A DNA stretch of 64,000 nucleotides from Flavobacteriaceae bacterium (lineage in GTDB: Bacteria; Bacteroidota; Bacteroidia; Flavobacteriales; Flavobacteriaceae). The first letter of the stretch is position 1, and each line of letters starts with the position of its first letter. Shown here one piece after another: positions 56,248-64,000 of this stretch. The stretch is taken from contig JAKMDI010000014.1 of assembly GCA_022428005.1 (NCBI GenBank), forward strand, positions 100,550-164,549, in the 5' to 3' direction. The notes under the pieces are model-generated. The model searched no databases. It had not been told where the DNA came from and saw nothing but the letters and a program-made list of their open reading frames with translations. Made by a program: the position numbers and the translations under genes.

Positions 56248-57522
56248 TCAATGCCCAGGATTGGTTTTTAAAACTACTATTTCGATTTTAGTAGAGGAAA
56301 CTTCTTTAATTTCAAATGTGTAATTTTCAAAAGCTATAACATCTCCTTGGGAGGGAATTTCCTCCTGGTAATAAACAATCATGCCGCCCAATGTCTCGTA
56401 AAACTCATTCTCTGGCAGGTCCAAATTATAATTCTGATTGATGTAATCTACCTCCAATCGAGCAGAGAATTCATAAACTCCCTCCTCAATGACATGTTCG
56501 TGGAGTGCTACATTGTCGTGCTCGTCTTCAATTTCACCAAAAAGCTCCTCTATGATGTCTTCAACAGTGATGATGCCTGATGTTCCTCCATATTCATCCA
56601 ATACTACTGCGATACTTTTACGTTGCTTGGTCAACAATTTAAGTACTTCACTTATTTTCATCGTCTCGGGAATAAAAACCACTGGAAGTAATACTTTTTT
56701 AAGACTCTTAGGTTTTTTAAACATTTCAAAGGCGTGCACATAGCCCAAAATATCATCTATTGAATCGTCGTAAACGGGAATCTTTGAAAGGCCACTTGAG
56801 GTAAATAGTTTTTTAATTTCAGAAAGGTCAGCAGTGTTTTCAATGGCGACTATCTCTGTTCTGGGTACCATGGCTTCCCTTACTTTTACCTCAGAGAAAT
56901 CAAGCGCATTTTGAAAAATTTGAATCTCACTGTCTACATTGTCAATGTCCTTTGTCGATTCCAATTGTTCCTCGATATAATTCCCCAATTCAATTTTTGA
57001 AAAGGTCAATTGAACTTGATCCCCTTTTGTCTTGAAGAACTTAATTAAAATAAAATCAGACAATTTCATTATCATAGCGGTCACAGGGGAAAACAAGACA
57101 TAAAAAATTGCGGTGGGGAAAGCCAATAATTTCATCAGAGCATTAGAGAACTGCTGAAAAAATACTTTGGGTAAAAACTCCGCCGTAATCAGGATGATGA
57201 TCGTGGAGATCACCGTTTGAATAAAAACAACTTGAATGGAAATGGCACCACTCAAAAGGGTTTCTGCAAAGAAAAGTTGCAAAATACGATCCCCCATAAA
57301 GATCCCATATATTACTAGAGAAATGTTGTTACCTACCAGCATGGTAGCGATAAATCGCGAAGGGTTTTGGGTGATGAAGTTTAAAAACTTAGCATTAAAC
57401 CCCAACTGCTGTTTTTCTATCTCTAAATAAATTCTGTTGGCGGCAACAAAAGCGATTTCCATCCCAGAAAAAAAGGCAGAAAGAATAAGACAAATAATTA
57501 TTATTATATCCGAGGCAATCAT
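56248..57522 (-). CDS. CNNM/CorC-type membrane protein with CBS domains (hemolysin family)
   Basis: A 424-residue protein: CNNM membrane domain with three to four helices (about 1-180), two CBS repeats (about 205-325, with VREAMVPRTEIVAIE and VVLDEYGGTSGIITVEDIIEELFGEI) and a C-terminal CorC_HlyC domain. Relatives export magnesium or cobalt; the gliding protein GldE has the same architecture, but its usual neighbours are absent here. The start shares bases with the stop of the small membrane protein gene (ATGA). Confidence 0.92.
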   Translation of the reverse strand: MIASDIIIIICLILSAFFSGMEIAFVAANRIYLEIEKQQLGFNAKFLNFITQNPSRFIATMLVGNNISLVIYGIFMGDRILQLFFAETLLSGAISIQVVFIQTVISTIIILITAEFLPKVFFQQFSNALMKLLAFPTAIFYVLFSPVTAMIMKLSDFILIKFFKTKGDQVQLTFSKIELGNYIEEQLESTKDIDNVDSEIQIFQNALDFSEVKVREAMVPRTEIVAIENTADLSEIKKLFTSSGLSKIPVYDDSIDDILGYVHAFEMFKKPKSLKKVLLPVVFIPETMKISEVLKLLTKQRKSIAVVLDEYGGTSGIITVEDIIEELFGEIEDEHDNVALHEHVIEEGVYEFSARLEVDYINQNYNLDLPENEFYETLGGMIVYYQEEIPSQGDVIAFENYTFEIKEVSSTKIEIVVLKTNPGH

Positions 57523-57716
57523 TTAGAGGGATCTTCCCTTTTTTTAAACTTCTTGCGGTAGTGCCTCCTGAAAAGCGCCATAAAGATGGATAGCAGTCCG
57601 AAAATAATAAAAATAAATGCTTTTTCTCGGTTGCTGTTCCATATATTAAAAGTCTCGTACAGCGCTACTACAGCAATAATCCAGTATAGGATTTCTGAAA
57701 TTTTATAACTTTTCAT
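57519..57716 (-). CDS. Small two-helix membrane protein of unknown function
   Basis: A 65-residue protein with two membrane segments (about 8-24 and 33-48) and a strongly basic tail (RRHYRKKFKKRE). It overlaps the lptC end by 14 bp and the CNNM gene start by 4 bp, so it is almost certainly translated in this operon. Short proteins at this place are common in flavobacteria. No function is known. Confidence 0.75.
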   Translation of the reverse strand: MKSYKISEILYWIIAVVALYETFNIWNSNREKAFIFIIFGLLSIFMALFRRHYRKKFKKREDPSK

Positions 57717-58290
57717 CGACGTTTAATGAGTCTTGTTGTTCTTCTACCACTATGGTACCGGTTAATTTTCCTGTATCCAATTTACTAAATTCTTTGTTGG
57801 TATCCAATCGGGTTCCTGCCAGATCGTAATCAATGTTTTGAAACGTAAAAGCTTCTTCAGTAAACAACCACTCCTTCTCTGAATCCCAATACAGTTGCTC
57901 GGTTTCCAATCGGGATCCATCGTGGGACAGAAGGACAACGTTGCCCTGAAGGTCAACAATTTTGGTCTGATTGTACAAAATTCCGTAATCGGCCAAAACC
58001 GTATTCTCTAAATCATCTTCATTGAAAAATACAATTTTTAAACCTTCGGGAAATTCAGAGTATTTAAAACTTAGGTGAGTGTAGTCCAAATGCAATGGCG
58101 CGGTTAAAACTGCTTTTACCACAGCTGAATCCGTATAAACCATTCTTATATCGTGGGCAATTCCAACAGGGTTTTCATCGAATCTATTGATTTGGTTGAG
58201 GAGCACAGCATTGTCCTCACAAGATAAAAAAAGGGCAATGGTCAAAGCCAATAGCACTTTTATTGAAGATCTGCAAAGGTAAGTTATCAT
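57703..58290 (-). CDS. lptC: LPS export protein LptC (lipoprotein form)
   Basis: A 195-residue protein with a lipobox at FLSCED after a hydrophobic N-terminus, then a LptC beta-jellyroll: KYSEFPEGLKIVFFNEDD, ADYGILYNQTKIVDLQGNVVLLSHDG and LYWDSEKEWLFTEEAFTFQ. It receives LPS from LptBFG on the periplasmic side of the inner membrane. In E. coli LptC keeps a membrane helix, whereas this protein has a lipid anchor, as in other Bacteroidota. It overlaps the small membrane gene and directly follows the TPR gene. Confidence 0.9.
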   Translation of the reverse strand: MITYLCRSSIKVLLALTIALFLSCEDNAVLLNQINRFDENPVGIAHDIRMVYTDSAVVKAVLTAPLHLDYTHLSFKYSEFPEGLKIVFFNEDDLENTVLADYGILYNQTKIVDLQGNVVLLSHDGSRLETEQLYWDSEKEWLFTEEAFTFQNIDYDLAGTRLDTNKEFSKLDTGKLTGTIVVEEQQDSLNVDEKL

Positions 58291-59691
58291 CTACAGTTGG
58301 GGAACTTTCACACTGCTGTTGATCCAGCAGTCAAACTTGATGGTTGCCCCTTGATTGCCTTCAGTAAAAATTTCCGTTTTGGAGGGTGCTCTACCTTCAT
58401 AACTTCGCGCAGTTGTTATCGCCAGTTTTTTTATGGAGGCATCCACCTGTGCCGCTTTGTTTGCGGTTTGAGCAGCGAGCCAATAAACCGCTCTTTTATT
58501 GAATTGTGTGTCTCCACAATCATTCGCACTGCTGGCATAAAGATTCGATATCATCAAATAGGCTCTGCCCAAAGAAGGCTGAAAGCTCAACGCCTTGCGG
58601 GCATAATTTCGTGCAGCACTTTTCCTGCCTGCATTTTTAAATTTTATAGCAATCTTATACAAAATTTTTGCTTTTTTGTAGGGGTCGGTTTGAAGCGAAA
58701 TGGACTCCTCATAATATTTAAGGGCCCCACTATTGTCTCCTGCCTTGTCTTTTAATATACCCAAATAGTATGCAGAATCTGCGGAAGGGTCCAAAGTGTG
58801 AAGTGCCTCGACCAAGGTGACGAAAAAAGGATCATCAGAACATTCCTTACTGTCCATCCTGGAGGCAGCTCTTTTAAGCCAAACTGCATCCGTTTTAAAT
58901 TCTTCAAAATTTCTCTTGTACAATGGTACCAAGTTAACACAAGTGGCTTCTTTTGAAATGATGGCGTCCAAATTGGAATTGAGGGTACCGATCGCAGATC
59001 CATTGGTCTGATAAATGCGTTTGCTTCGAACCTCACGACTGCTCAATGGCGTACCGTTCTCTTCTTTTTTAAGAATCACATCCAATTTCTTGGCAAGTTT
59101 GGTGGATTCCAACTCAAATTTTTCAGATACCTCCTCGTATTTGTTAAACAGTTGCTCCATGGTAACCCCATCGTTTCCTTCTCTATACAAATCATACAAA
59201 GTTTTAAAATAGTTGTAGAGCCCTTTGACACTGGTAAAACTGTTTATATCTGTAGTAAAAGCCAAATCGAATACTTTATAAACCTCCATTTTATTGGAAG
59301 TTTTATAATCCAGCATGGCTTGGGCCTTTTTGCTTATAATGTCTCCTTTGACACTAACATTCCTTCGGGTAGGGAAATTTTCCAACCATTGATCATAAAG
59401 GTTGAGCAGTTCGGCTGCAGCCGCTTGCTTGGACTCTGGAGGAGCATTTTTTATTTTGTCTTTCAGCATGCGCTCACCATAGGTGTAGATCGCTAAGTTT
59501 AGTTTTGGACAAGCCTCCTTTACATTTATCCAAGGCGCGTAGGCATCAGTGTAATTTTTTACTTTGGCATATTCCACAAAAATGGATAGGTTTTGTAGAC
59601 ACTCTTGGTTGGTCTCAGCATCAGTTTGTGCTGTTAGGGGATGAACAATAAGAACGAAACAAAAAATAAATTTTTTAAATTTCTTCATCAT
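58291..59691 (-). CDS. Exported tetratricopeptide-repeat protein
   Basis: A 466-residue protein with a signal peptide (to about residue 22, LTAQ) and helical TPR-like repeats, clearest at about 290-400 (SADSAYYLGILKDKAGDNSG, YKIAIKFKNAGRKSAARNYA). The C-terminal TKIEF-like GATIKFDCWINSS segment is typical of a Bacteroidota family found next to lptC. It is probably periplasmic or outer-membrane attached, but no exact function is known. It abuts lptC without a gap and follows the outer-membrane protein gene by 7 bp. Confidence 0.82.
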   Translation of the reverse strand: MMKKFKKFIFCFVLIVHPLTAQTDAETNQECLQNLSIFVEYAKVKNYTDAYAPWINVKEACPKLNLAIYTYGERMLKDKIKNAPPESKQAAAAELLNLYDQWLENFPTRRNVSVKGDIISKKAQAMLDYKTSNKMEVYKVFDLAFTTDINSFTSVKGLYNYFKTLYDLYREGNDGVTMEQLFNKYEEVSEKFELESTKLAKKLDVILKKEENGTPLSSREVRSKRIYQTNGSAIGTLNSNLDAIISKEATCVNLVPLYKRNFEEFKTDAVWLKRAASRMDSKECSDDPFFVTLVEALHTLDPSADSAYYLGILKDKAGDNSGALKYYEESISLQTDPYKKAKILYKIAIKFKNAGRKSAARNYARKALSFQPSLGRAYLMISNLYASSANDCGDTQFNKRAVYWLAAQTANKAAQVDASIKKLAITTARSYEGRAPSKTEIFTEGNQGATIKFDCWINSSVKVPQL

Positions 59692-59698
59692 TTATACT

Positions 59699-60958
59699 TT
59701 AGTTAAACTTTCTTTTAATAAACCATTTATCATTAAGGGAAAAGCCCAGCCTAAAGGACCAAAACTCTTCCTCAAATCTACTTCCTGCACCTCCACCTCT
59801 CGTACCGTATTCAAATCCAATATTAGCATTTGAGAAGCCGGCCAAAGGTAAACCAACTCCAAAATTAATGCCAGTTTCCTTTAATCCAAAATTATTTACA
59901 ATAATCCCAGTCAATTCATGTCTAAAGCCCATTCTAAAAACGATTCTTTTCCAGTAGCTGGTAATGGATCTGTAATCGGGTATAAAAAAACCTCCCACAG
60001 AGATCTGGTAAGCATCTTCATAGTCTACGCTGCTGTTGCTCAAAAATACATGTGAGAACTTACTCATCGCATTCATGGTGTATTGACCTCCTGCAAACCA
60101 TTTACGATCTTTACCCAAACCAAATCCAAAGGTCATAATATCGGGAATGTCAACATTTGTTTTATCCAAGCCAGAGCTGTTTAGATCTATTTCTATCTGC
60201 TCTCCAAAATTTGAAGTCGTGGTAAAGGGACGGGAGATGACCAACCGAGAATTTGTCGAGGTCAAATTGGCCTGAGGGGCATATGAAAAAAGAGCTTGAA
60301 ACTCCATAGTTTTAGAAATTGGCAGCTCCAAATGTGTAGAGAACTTAAGGTCATAACCCGATAGACTTGAGTTGTTCTGTAAAACAGTCCCCAGTGTTAT
60401 TTGATCCTGATACCGCCCAGTCTCCTGGGTAATTTGGCCGAAGTTGTAGTTGAACGTAGCGCCAAAACTAAAATACTTTAACGCATTGAAACCCACCGAG
60501 AAAAAAGCCTTATTTACTCCACCAGCGCCATCAAAAATATTTATGGCATCTTGTCCATCCTCAGAATCCACTGAAGACAATTTGTATCCCACAGAAGTAT
60601 AAGGAATTACCCCAAATCCAAATCCAAAATATTTGGTGGGTAGTGCAACTCCAATATAATCGAGAGAGGCAGAAGCCAATTGCTTGGTATCGTCAGCACC
60701 CTTTAAATTGTTGATTCTATAATTCAGTCCTAAGTTATAATTGGTCAATTGTAACTTCGCGTATGAGCTAGGATTGGAAAGATTGGCATGAATGGAATCA
60801 TTGTATACCTCCAATCCACCCATAAATCGGTTGACCTGAGTACCTCTAAAATTTAAGTCCCCTAAACCTGCAAAAGAAAAAGGGGAAATGGTGCCCGATT
60901 GAGAGAATAGGACCGAACTCGTTAACAGCAAAATAAACTTAAATATTGTTTTGATCAT
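59699..60958 (-). CDS. Outer-membrane beta-barrel protein, FadL/OMPP1-like
   Basis: A 419-residue exported protein: signal peptide (to about residue 20, LFSQ), then amphipathic beta-strands rich in aromatic residues and a last residue of Asn after KRKF. The pattern GTISPFSFAGLGDLNFRGTQVNRFMGGLEV is common to Bacteroidota outer-membrane proteins encoded with coaX. A FadL-type channel is possible, but the substrate is unknown. Its start overlaps the coaX stop by 4 bp (ATGA). Confidence 0.78.
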   Translation of the reverse strand: MIKTIFKFILLLTSSVLFSQSGTISPFSFAGLGDLNFRGTQVNRFMGGLEVYNDSIHANLSNPSSYAKLQLTNYNLGLNYRINNLKGADDTKQLASASLDYIGVALPTKYFGFGFGVIPYTSVGYKLSSVDSEDGQDAINIFDGAGGVNKAFFSVGFNALKYFSFGATFNYNFGQITQETGRYQDQITLGTVLQNNSSLSGYDLKFSTHLELPISKTMEFQALFSYAPQANLTSTNSRLVISRPFTTTSNFGEQIEIDLNSSGLDKTNVDIPDIMTFGFGLGKDRKWFAGGQYTMNAMSKFSHVFLSNSSVDYEDAYQISVGGFFIPDYRSITSYWKRIVFRMGFRHELTGIIVNNFGLKETGINFGVGLPLAGFSNANIGFEYGTRGGGAGSRFEEEFWSFRLGFSLNDKWFIKRKFN

Positions 60959-61689
60959 GAATTGGTATTCAATTCTAATAAATGGAGCATTCCTATGGCA
61001 ACAAAATTTTGATGGACAAATATGCTATTTTTTAATGTTTTAGGCAACTCATTAGCGTCTCCTCCTGTTAAAATCACTGTTAAAGGTCCAAATTGTTGCT
61101 TGTAATAGGAGATTCTGGCATTGATTTCACCAAGTATTCCAAAATAAACACCAGCGTGAATGGCGTCGTGAGTACTTTTTCCAACCGGTGACGCCATAGC
61201 TTTTGACTCCAGTTTTGGCAACATGGCAGTTTGCTGGTGAAGGGCCTTATACCTCATTTCAAATCCTGGGGAGATCGCCCCACCCTCGTAAACAGCGTTT
61301 TCATCTAAAAAATCATAAGTGATGCAAGTACCCAGATCAATAATTAAAACAGGGGTGTTGGGGTAGAGCTTGGCAGCTGCAGACAACAGTACAATTCGGT
61401 CTGAGCCCAGGCTCTCAGGTGTTTCATATTTATTTACAAATGGCAGTTGCAGTCTTGAATTCACTTTCATAACAGCAAACGAACCTACCTCATATTTTTC
61501 AAAAAAATCAGAATATTTATGGCCTACGTCGGAATATACTATCCACTGAAGCTCGGGATGGCTTTTAATCAGTAGTGCTGCTTTATCACTAAATTGAGTT
61601 AAAACAACCTTTTCCTGATGGAGGCATTGATTTTCTTGGTATAAAAAAAGTTTTGCAAGTGTATTGCCAATATCAATTATCAAATACAA
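60955..61689 (-). CDS. coaX: Type III pantothenate kinase
   Basis: A 244-residue ASKHA kinase with IDIGNTLAKLFLY (phosphate-1), PESLGSDRIVLLSAA, VLIIDLGTCITYDFL (phosphate-2) and EGGAISPGFEMRYKAL. It phosphorylates pantothenate in the first step of CoA synthesis. It is first in a run with the outer-membrane protein, TPR, lptC, small membrane protein and CNNM genes. Confidence 0.96.
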   Translation of the reverse strand: MYLIIDIGNTLAKLFLYQENQCLHQEKVVLTQFSDKAALLIKSHPELQWIVYSDVGHKYSDFFEKYEVGSFAVMKVNSRLQLPFVNKYETPESLGSDRIVLLSAAAKLYPNTPVLIIDLGTCITYDFLDENAVYEGGAISPGFEMRYKALHQQTAMLPKLESKAMASPVGKSTHDAIHAGVYFGILGEINARISYYKQQFGPLTVILTGGDANELPKTLKNSIFVHQNFVAIGMLHLLELNTNS

Positions 61690-61741
61690 TTTACAATCAT
61701 TTTAGGGTTAAATTTAAGCAAACAATTTTAGAGAGAATCCT

Positions 61742-61772
61742 TTGGGAGGGAGGAAAAAGGATTTTATATTTG
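61742..61772 (+). promoter_or_regulatory. Consensus Bacteroidota promoter of tRNA-Phe
   Basis: TTG at 61742-61744, a 20-base spacer and TATATTTG at 61765-61772 match the flavobacterial consensus TTG-N17-23-TAnnTTTG exactly. Transcription would start just before the mature tRNA end at 61786. This is the clearest promoter in the window. Confidence 0.85.
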
Positions 61773-61785
61773 CAGTCCAACATTG

Positions 61786-61858
61786 GGTACCTTAGCTCAG
61801 TTGGTAGAGCAAAGGACTGAAAATCCTTGTGTCCCTGGTTCGATTCCTGGAGGTACCA
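61786..61858 (+). tRNA. tRNA-Phe (anticodon GAA)
   Basis: A complete 73-base cloverleaf. The acceptor stem pairs GGTACCT with AGGTACC, the D arm is GCTCAGTTGGTAGAGC, and the anticodon stem AAGGA/TCCTT encloses CTGAAAA, giving anticodon GAA. The T arm is CCTGG-TTCGATT-CCTGG, with a U-U mismatch in the middle of the stem. CCA is not encoded (A then CT). The integrase gene begins 121 bp later, so the 3' end of this tRNA gene is the likely attachment site of a mobile element. Confidence 0.97.
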
Positions 61859-61864
61859 CTTTTT

Positions 61865-61900
61865 AACCCTTTAAATCATTGATTTATAGGGTTTTATCTT
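61865..61900 (+). terminator. Terminator-like hairpin after tRNA-Phe
   Basis: AACCCTTTAAATCA and TGATTTATAGGGTT (61865-61893) form a long stem with one mismatch, followed by TTATCTTTTTA. Position and T-rich tail fit termination of the tRNA transcript. It may already be element DNA if the tRNA 3' end is the attachment core. Confidence 0.65.
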
Positions 61901-61912
61901 TTTATACACCTC

Positions 61913-61979
61913 CTTGTGTAAACTTTCGTGTAAAGTTATACGGTTCTTTTTTGTATCTTTGGTACTACTTGTGTAAAGT
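61913..61979 (+). promoter_or_regulatory. Integrase leader with repeated CTTGTGTAAA motifs and a -7 element
   Basis: CTTGTGTAAA occurs exactly at 61913-61922 and 61968-61977, and a third GTGTAAA at 61928-61934. TATCTTTG at 61954-61961 is a -7 match. The second full repeat lies directly before the integrase ATG at 61980. The repeats could be arm sites for the recombinase or sites of an element-encoded regulator. GGTACTACTT at 61961 differs in one base from GGTACCACTT at the tRNA end (61852). Confidence 0.45.
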
Positions 61980-63566
61980 ATGACAATAAATCTTGTACCA
62001 TTATTTAGAAAGAAAAAGGAACTTTATCTACCTGAAGATGAGGTTACTATTCTTGTAAGATTATTTGTAGATAACAAAATACTTAATTTGTCATCTGGAA
62101 TAAAAGTTCGGTATGAGAATTGGAATCCCAATTGGAAGAATACGAGGAAAAAGAATCCAATAAAAGATAAAGAACCTAATCACATTGAAAAGAACTTACT
62201 TCTAAAAACTAAAGAAAAGGAAATTAAGGATATTGTTTTTGAGATTGAAAGAAGTGGAGGGATTCCAACAGTTGATTTAATAAAGACCCACCTTAGAACT
62301 GATAAAATTCAAAAGAAAAAAAAATCACTTTCTGATGTTCATTTTATAATTCTTCTTGAAAAATATTATGATTGGATTAAATCTGAAGAGTATAAAATTC
62401 TGACTCAAAATACAGATTCATACATAAGAAGTGTTGTAGGTTCTATCAAAGATTTAATAAGGTTCTCTAATGTGTATGAACAAAGAGGAAATATTCAATT
62501 AACTACTGAAGATATTGACACAACCTTTGTAAGTGGGTTGATTAAGTTTTGTGATAAGAGAGGATTACAACCTTCAACAATAAAGAAAAGATTAAAGGTT
62601 TTAGTATCCTTCAGTAAGTGGGTTGGAGATAAAATCGGAGTAATCTTTTCAATACCTATTCCCAAAAAAGTTTTCACAGATATAGAGAAAGATATAATAT
62701 TCTTAAAAAGGGATGAGGTTTTGAAAATCTACAAGTTTGACAAGTTTGATTATTCCAATGAAAACCATTTAGATTATAAGAAAAAAGGTGTGTTACATTA
62801 CATGAAAAACACCACACCAAAAAGAAAAAAGGATTACACAATTGTTACATCATATGAGGTTTATAAAGATATGTTGTTATTCTTGTGTGGAACTGGAATG
62901 AGGTTTGGAGATTTAATTACCTTAAGGGTTGATGATAAAGAGTTTGATTCTAAGGATAGAATGAAAGGTGAAATAAAATATCAATCTGAAAAAACTAAGA
63001 AAATAACTCGAGTTCCACTCAATAGATTAACAATGAATATCTTCAACAAATATTCAAGTGGTAAAGGAAAAGAAGATTATTTATTTCCTCGAACCAATAA
63101 AGGGAATTCAATTTCTGGAACTAAGTTTAATAAACATATAAAAGAAATATGTAAAGAAATTGGATTAAATAGAGGTGTTAAATCTCCTCAATACAACCTT
63201 GATAGAACTATTGTGAAAGGAACTGAAATATCAGTTGAGTTATATGAGAAGGTTTCATCACATATTGGAAGGAAAACATTTATTAGAGAACAGATTGAAA
63301 GTGGAACTCCTCCAAGGGTCATTATGAGTATGACAGGACATAAATCTCAAAAGGTGTTTGATGGATACTACAATATCCTAAAAGGTGATAGAATGAAAAA
63401 TAATGATAAAATTTTCAGTACTAATCTTAAAGATGATGAATCTGAAAATTCATTTGGAATCACAAAACATCAAGAAGAAAAACTTAAAAAAGAAAAATCT
63501 CTTTTTGATATTGGATTACTACCAAAAGAAATTTACTTAGAAAGGGTTAGAGAGATTATGGGTTAA
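61980..63566 (+). CDS. Tyrosine recombinase / integrase of an element at tRNA-Phe
   Basis: A 528-residue site-specific recombinase. The catalytic set is visible: Arg308 in GTGMRFGDLITLR, His428 and Arg431 in SHIGRKTF, His454 in MTGHKSQ and Tyr463 in FDGYYN, with the usual nine-residue His-Tyr spacing. The N-terminal part resembles the arm-binding and core-binding domains of Bacteroidota transposon and island integrases. It is longer than most (about 400), with an insert at about 255-290 and a charged tail of 65 residues after the Tyr. DNA here is more AT-rich than the preceding genes. Position just after tRNA-Phe fits a tRNA-inserted element. Confidence 0.93.
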   Translation: MTINLVPLFRKKKELYLPEDEVTILVRLFVDNKILNLSSGIKVRYENWNPNWKNTRKKNPIKDKEPNHIEKNLLLKTKEKEIKDIVFEIERSGGIPTVDLIKTHLRTDKIQKKKKSLSDVHFIILLEKYYDWIKSEEYKILTQNTDSYIRSVVGSIKDLIRFSNVYEQRGNIQLTTEDIDTTFVSGLIKFCDKRGLQPSTIKKRLKVLVSFSKWVGDKIGVIFSIPIPKKVFTDIEKDIIFLKRDEVLKIYKFDKFDYSNENHLDYKKKGVLHYMKNTTPKRKKDYTIVTSYEVYKDMLLFLCGTGMRFGDLITLRVDDKEFDSKDRMKGEIKYQSEKTKKITRVPLNRLTMNIFNKYSSGKGKEDYLFPRTNKGNSISGTKFNKHIKEICKEIGLNRGVKSPQYNLDRTIVKGTEISVELYEKVSSHIGRKTFIREQIESGTPPRVIMSMTGHKSQKVFDGYYNILKGDRMKNNDKIFSTNLKDDESENSFGITKHQEEKLKKEKSLFDIGLLPKEIYLERVREIMG

Positions 63567-63650
63567 TGATGTAGAGAGGGAAATGAAAAAAATCATTTGG
63601 GATAAATTTACAATATCATAACCCCTCCCAACATCGATACACTCCCCATT

Positions 63651-63923
63651 TTACTTTTGGAACTCTTTTAATTCCAATTCTCTTTTTAATTCTTGTTCTC
63701 TGATTTGAGTTACCTCAATAACTTTCTTCTTTAGTAGATATCCGAAAACAGATGGAACATTTATCAATCTTCTGTTCTTCCATTTAACTCCTTCAATCTT
63801 ACCGTCCTTCAACCATTGAAATACGGTTCTTTCAGATATATCAAATTGTTCTGATAAATCAGTTACACCAACCCATCTATGGGATTCTAACCCTTCTATG
63901 TATTCGTTAAACTTATCTTTCAT
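63651..63923 (-). CDS. Small helix-turn-helix DNA-binding protein, excisionase-like
   Basis: A 90-residue protein with a winged HTH of the MerR/excisionase type: TDLSEQFDISERTVFQWLKDGKIEG gives the helix-turn-helix, and VKWKNRRLINVPSVFGYL the wing. The C-terminus is a charged helix. Such proteins act as recombination directionality factors or regulators in tRNA-inserted elements. It converges on the integrase gene with an 84-bp gap, and its ATG overlaps the stop of an upstream gene by one base (TAATG), so it belongs to an operon entering from the right. Whether it controls excision is not shown. Confidence 0.8.
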   Translation of the reverse strand: MKDKFNEYIEGLESHRWVGVTDLSEQFDISERTVFQWLKDGKIEGVKWKNRRLINVPSVFGYLLKKKVIEVTQIREQELKRELELKEFQK

Positions 63924-64000
63924 TATACAATCGTTTGTTCTTTAAGTTTTCTAACTGATGAGGTTATATATGAGGTGTGTTCTTGTTGAAGTAAAGAATT
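63923..64000 (-). CDS. C-terminal end of an unidentified gene, cut by the window edge
   Basis: From the right edge the minus strand reads 25 codons (ending VRKLKEQTIV) without interruption to a TAA whose last base is the first base of the ATG at 63923. This TAATG coupling, seen elsewhere in the window between real genes, supports a true coding end. The fragment is too short to assign any family. A chance open frame of 75 bp cannot be excluded. Confidence 0.45.
   Translation of the reverse strand, partial: NSLLQQEHTSYITSSVRKLKEQTIV

Larger units (their letters stand above)
61859..64000. mobile_element. Left end of an integrative element inserted at tRNA-Phe (continues past the window)
   Basis: The segment holds an integrase, a small winged-HTH protein and a partial gene, all lower in GC than the core genes to the left, and begins directly at the 3' end of tRNA-Phe. 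These are the marks of an integrative or conjugative element or prophage. The other end, with the expected repeat of the tRNA 3' end, is not in the window, so size and cargo are unknown. Confidence 0.65.

Noticed and set aside
58297..58755. 152-codon plus-strand frame inside the TPR gene
   Set aside because: Antisense to the exported TPR protein; composition unlike a real protein.

Overview
The window looks like a chromosomal segment of a marine member of the Flavobacteriaceae (Bacteroidota). The evidence is a complete gldKLMN operon (type IX secretion and gliding motor), flavobacterial promoter elements (-7 TAnnTTTG, once with a -33 TTG), almost no Shine-Dalgarno sequences, low GC, and family-specific genes such as a HYC_CC_PP-type protein, a GYDIA-type GHMP kinase and class II HMG-CoA reductase. 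Genes are packed tightly, with many 1-11 bp overlaps and no gene-free stretch over 300 bp.

Layout. 1-10250: sugar catabolism. The start of a GH78-like alpha-L-rhamnosidase runs off the left edge. It is followed by rhamnulokinase, L-rhamnose isomerase (RhaI type) and a fused aldolase/lactaldehyde dehydrogenase (RhaEW type), then a divergent NCS1-like permease and an FMN-dependent L-lactate dehydrogenase. Together these could take L-rhamnose to dihydroxyacetone phosphate and pyruvate. A sugar-acid dehydratase-like enzyme (enolase superfamily) and a DASS symporter follow. 10398-22885: trxB, a small zinc-ribbon protein coupled to an ABC-F ATPase, a DAO-type oxidoreductase, gldN-M-L-K with its own terminator, a degenerate arginase-fold protein and topA. 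22996-31141: a lone sulfatase, then the co-directional run miaB, sigma-54 activator, lptE, unknown protein, secG, groES, groEL. 31191-34977: a four-gene minus-strand operon of cysteine-rich envelope proteins (HMA-MauE fusion, HYC_CC_PP-type protein, TonB receptor, periplasmic HMA protein), probably for copper or another soft metal, with a perfect dyad upstream. 35252-42253: purH, then the elongasome operon mreB-mreC-mreD-mrdA-rodA. 42256-61689: an OppC-like permease, tail-specific protease, surE, a small membrane protein, lpxB, a comEC-like gene, a thioredoxin-like protein, a POT transporter, class II HMG-CoA reductase with the GYDIA kinase, ppiD, and an envelope cluster (CNNM/CBS protein, small membrane protein, lptC, TPR protein, outer-membrane protein, coaX).

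61786-64000: tRNA-Phe with a consensus promoter and a terminator-like hairpin, followed at once by a more AT-rich tyrosine recombinase gene, a small winged-HTH protein and the tail of another gene coupled to it. This is most simply the left end of an integrative element inserted at tRNA-Phe; its cargo lies beyond the window.

The best candidates for something poorly described are the cysteine-rich metal operon, the sigma-54 activator with a possible sigma-54-type promoter before groESL, the arginase-fold protein with missing metal ligands next to the gliding operon, and the tRNA-Phe element. Functional statements rest on motif recognition by eye; no database search was run.
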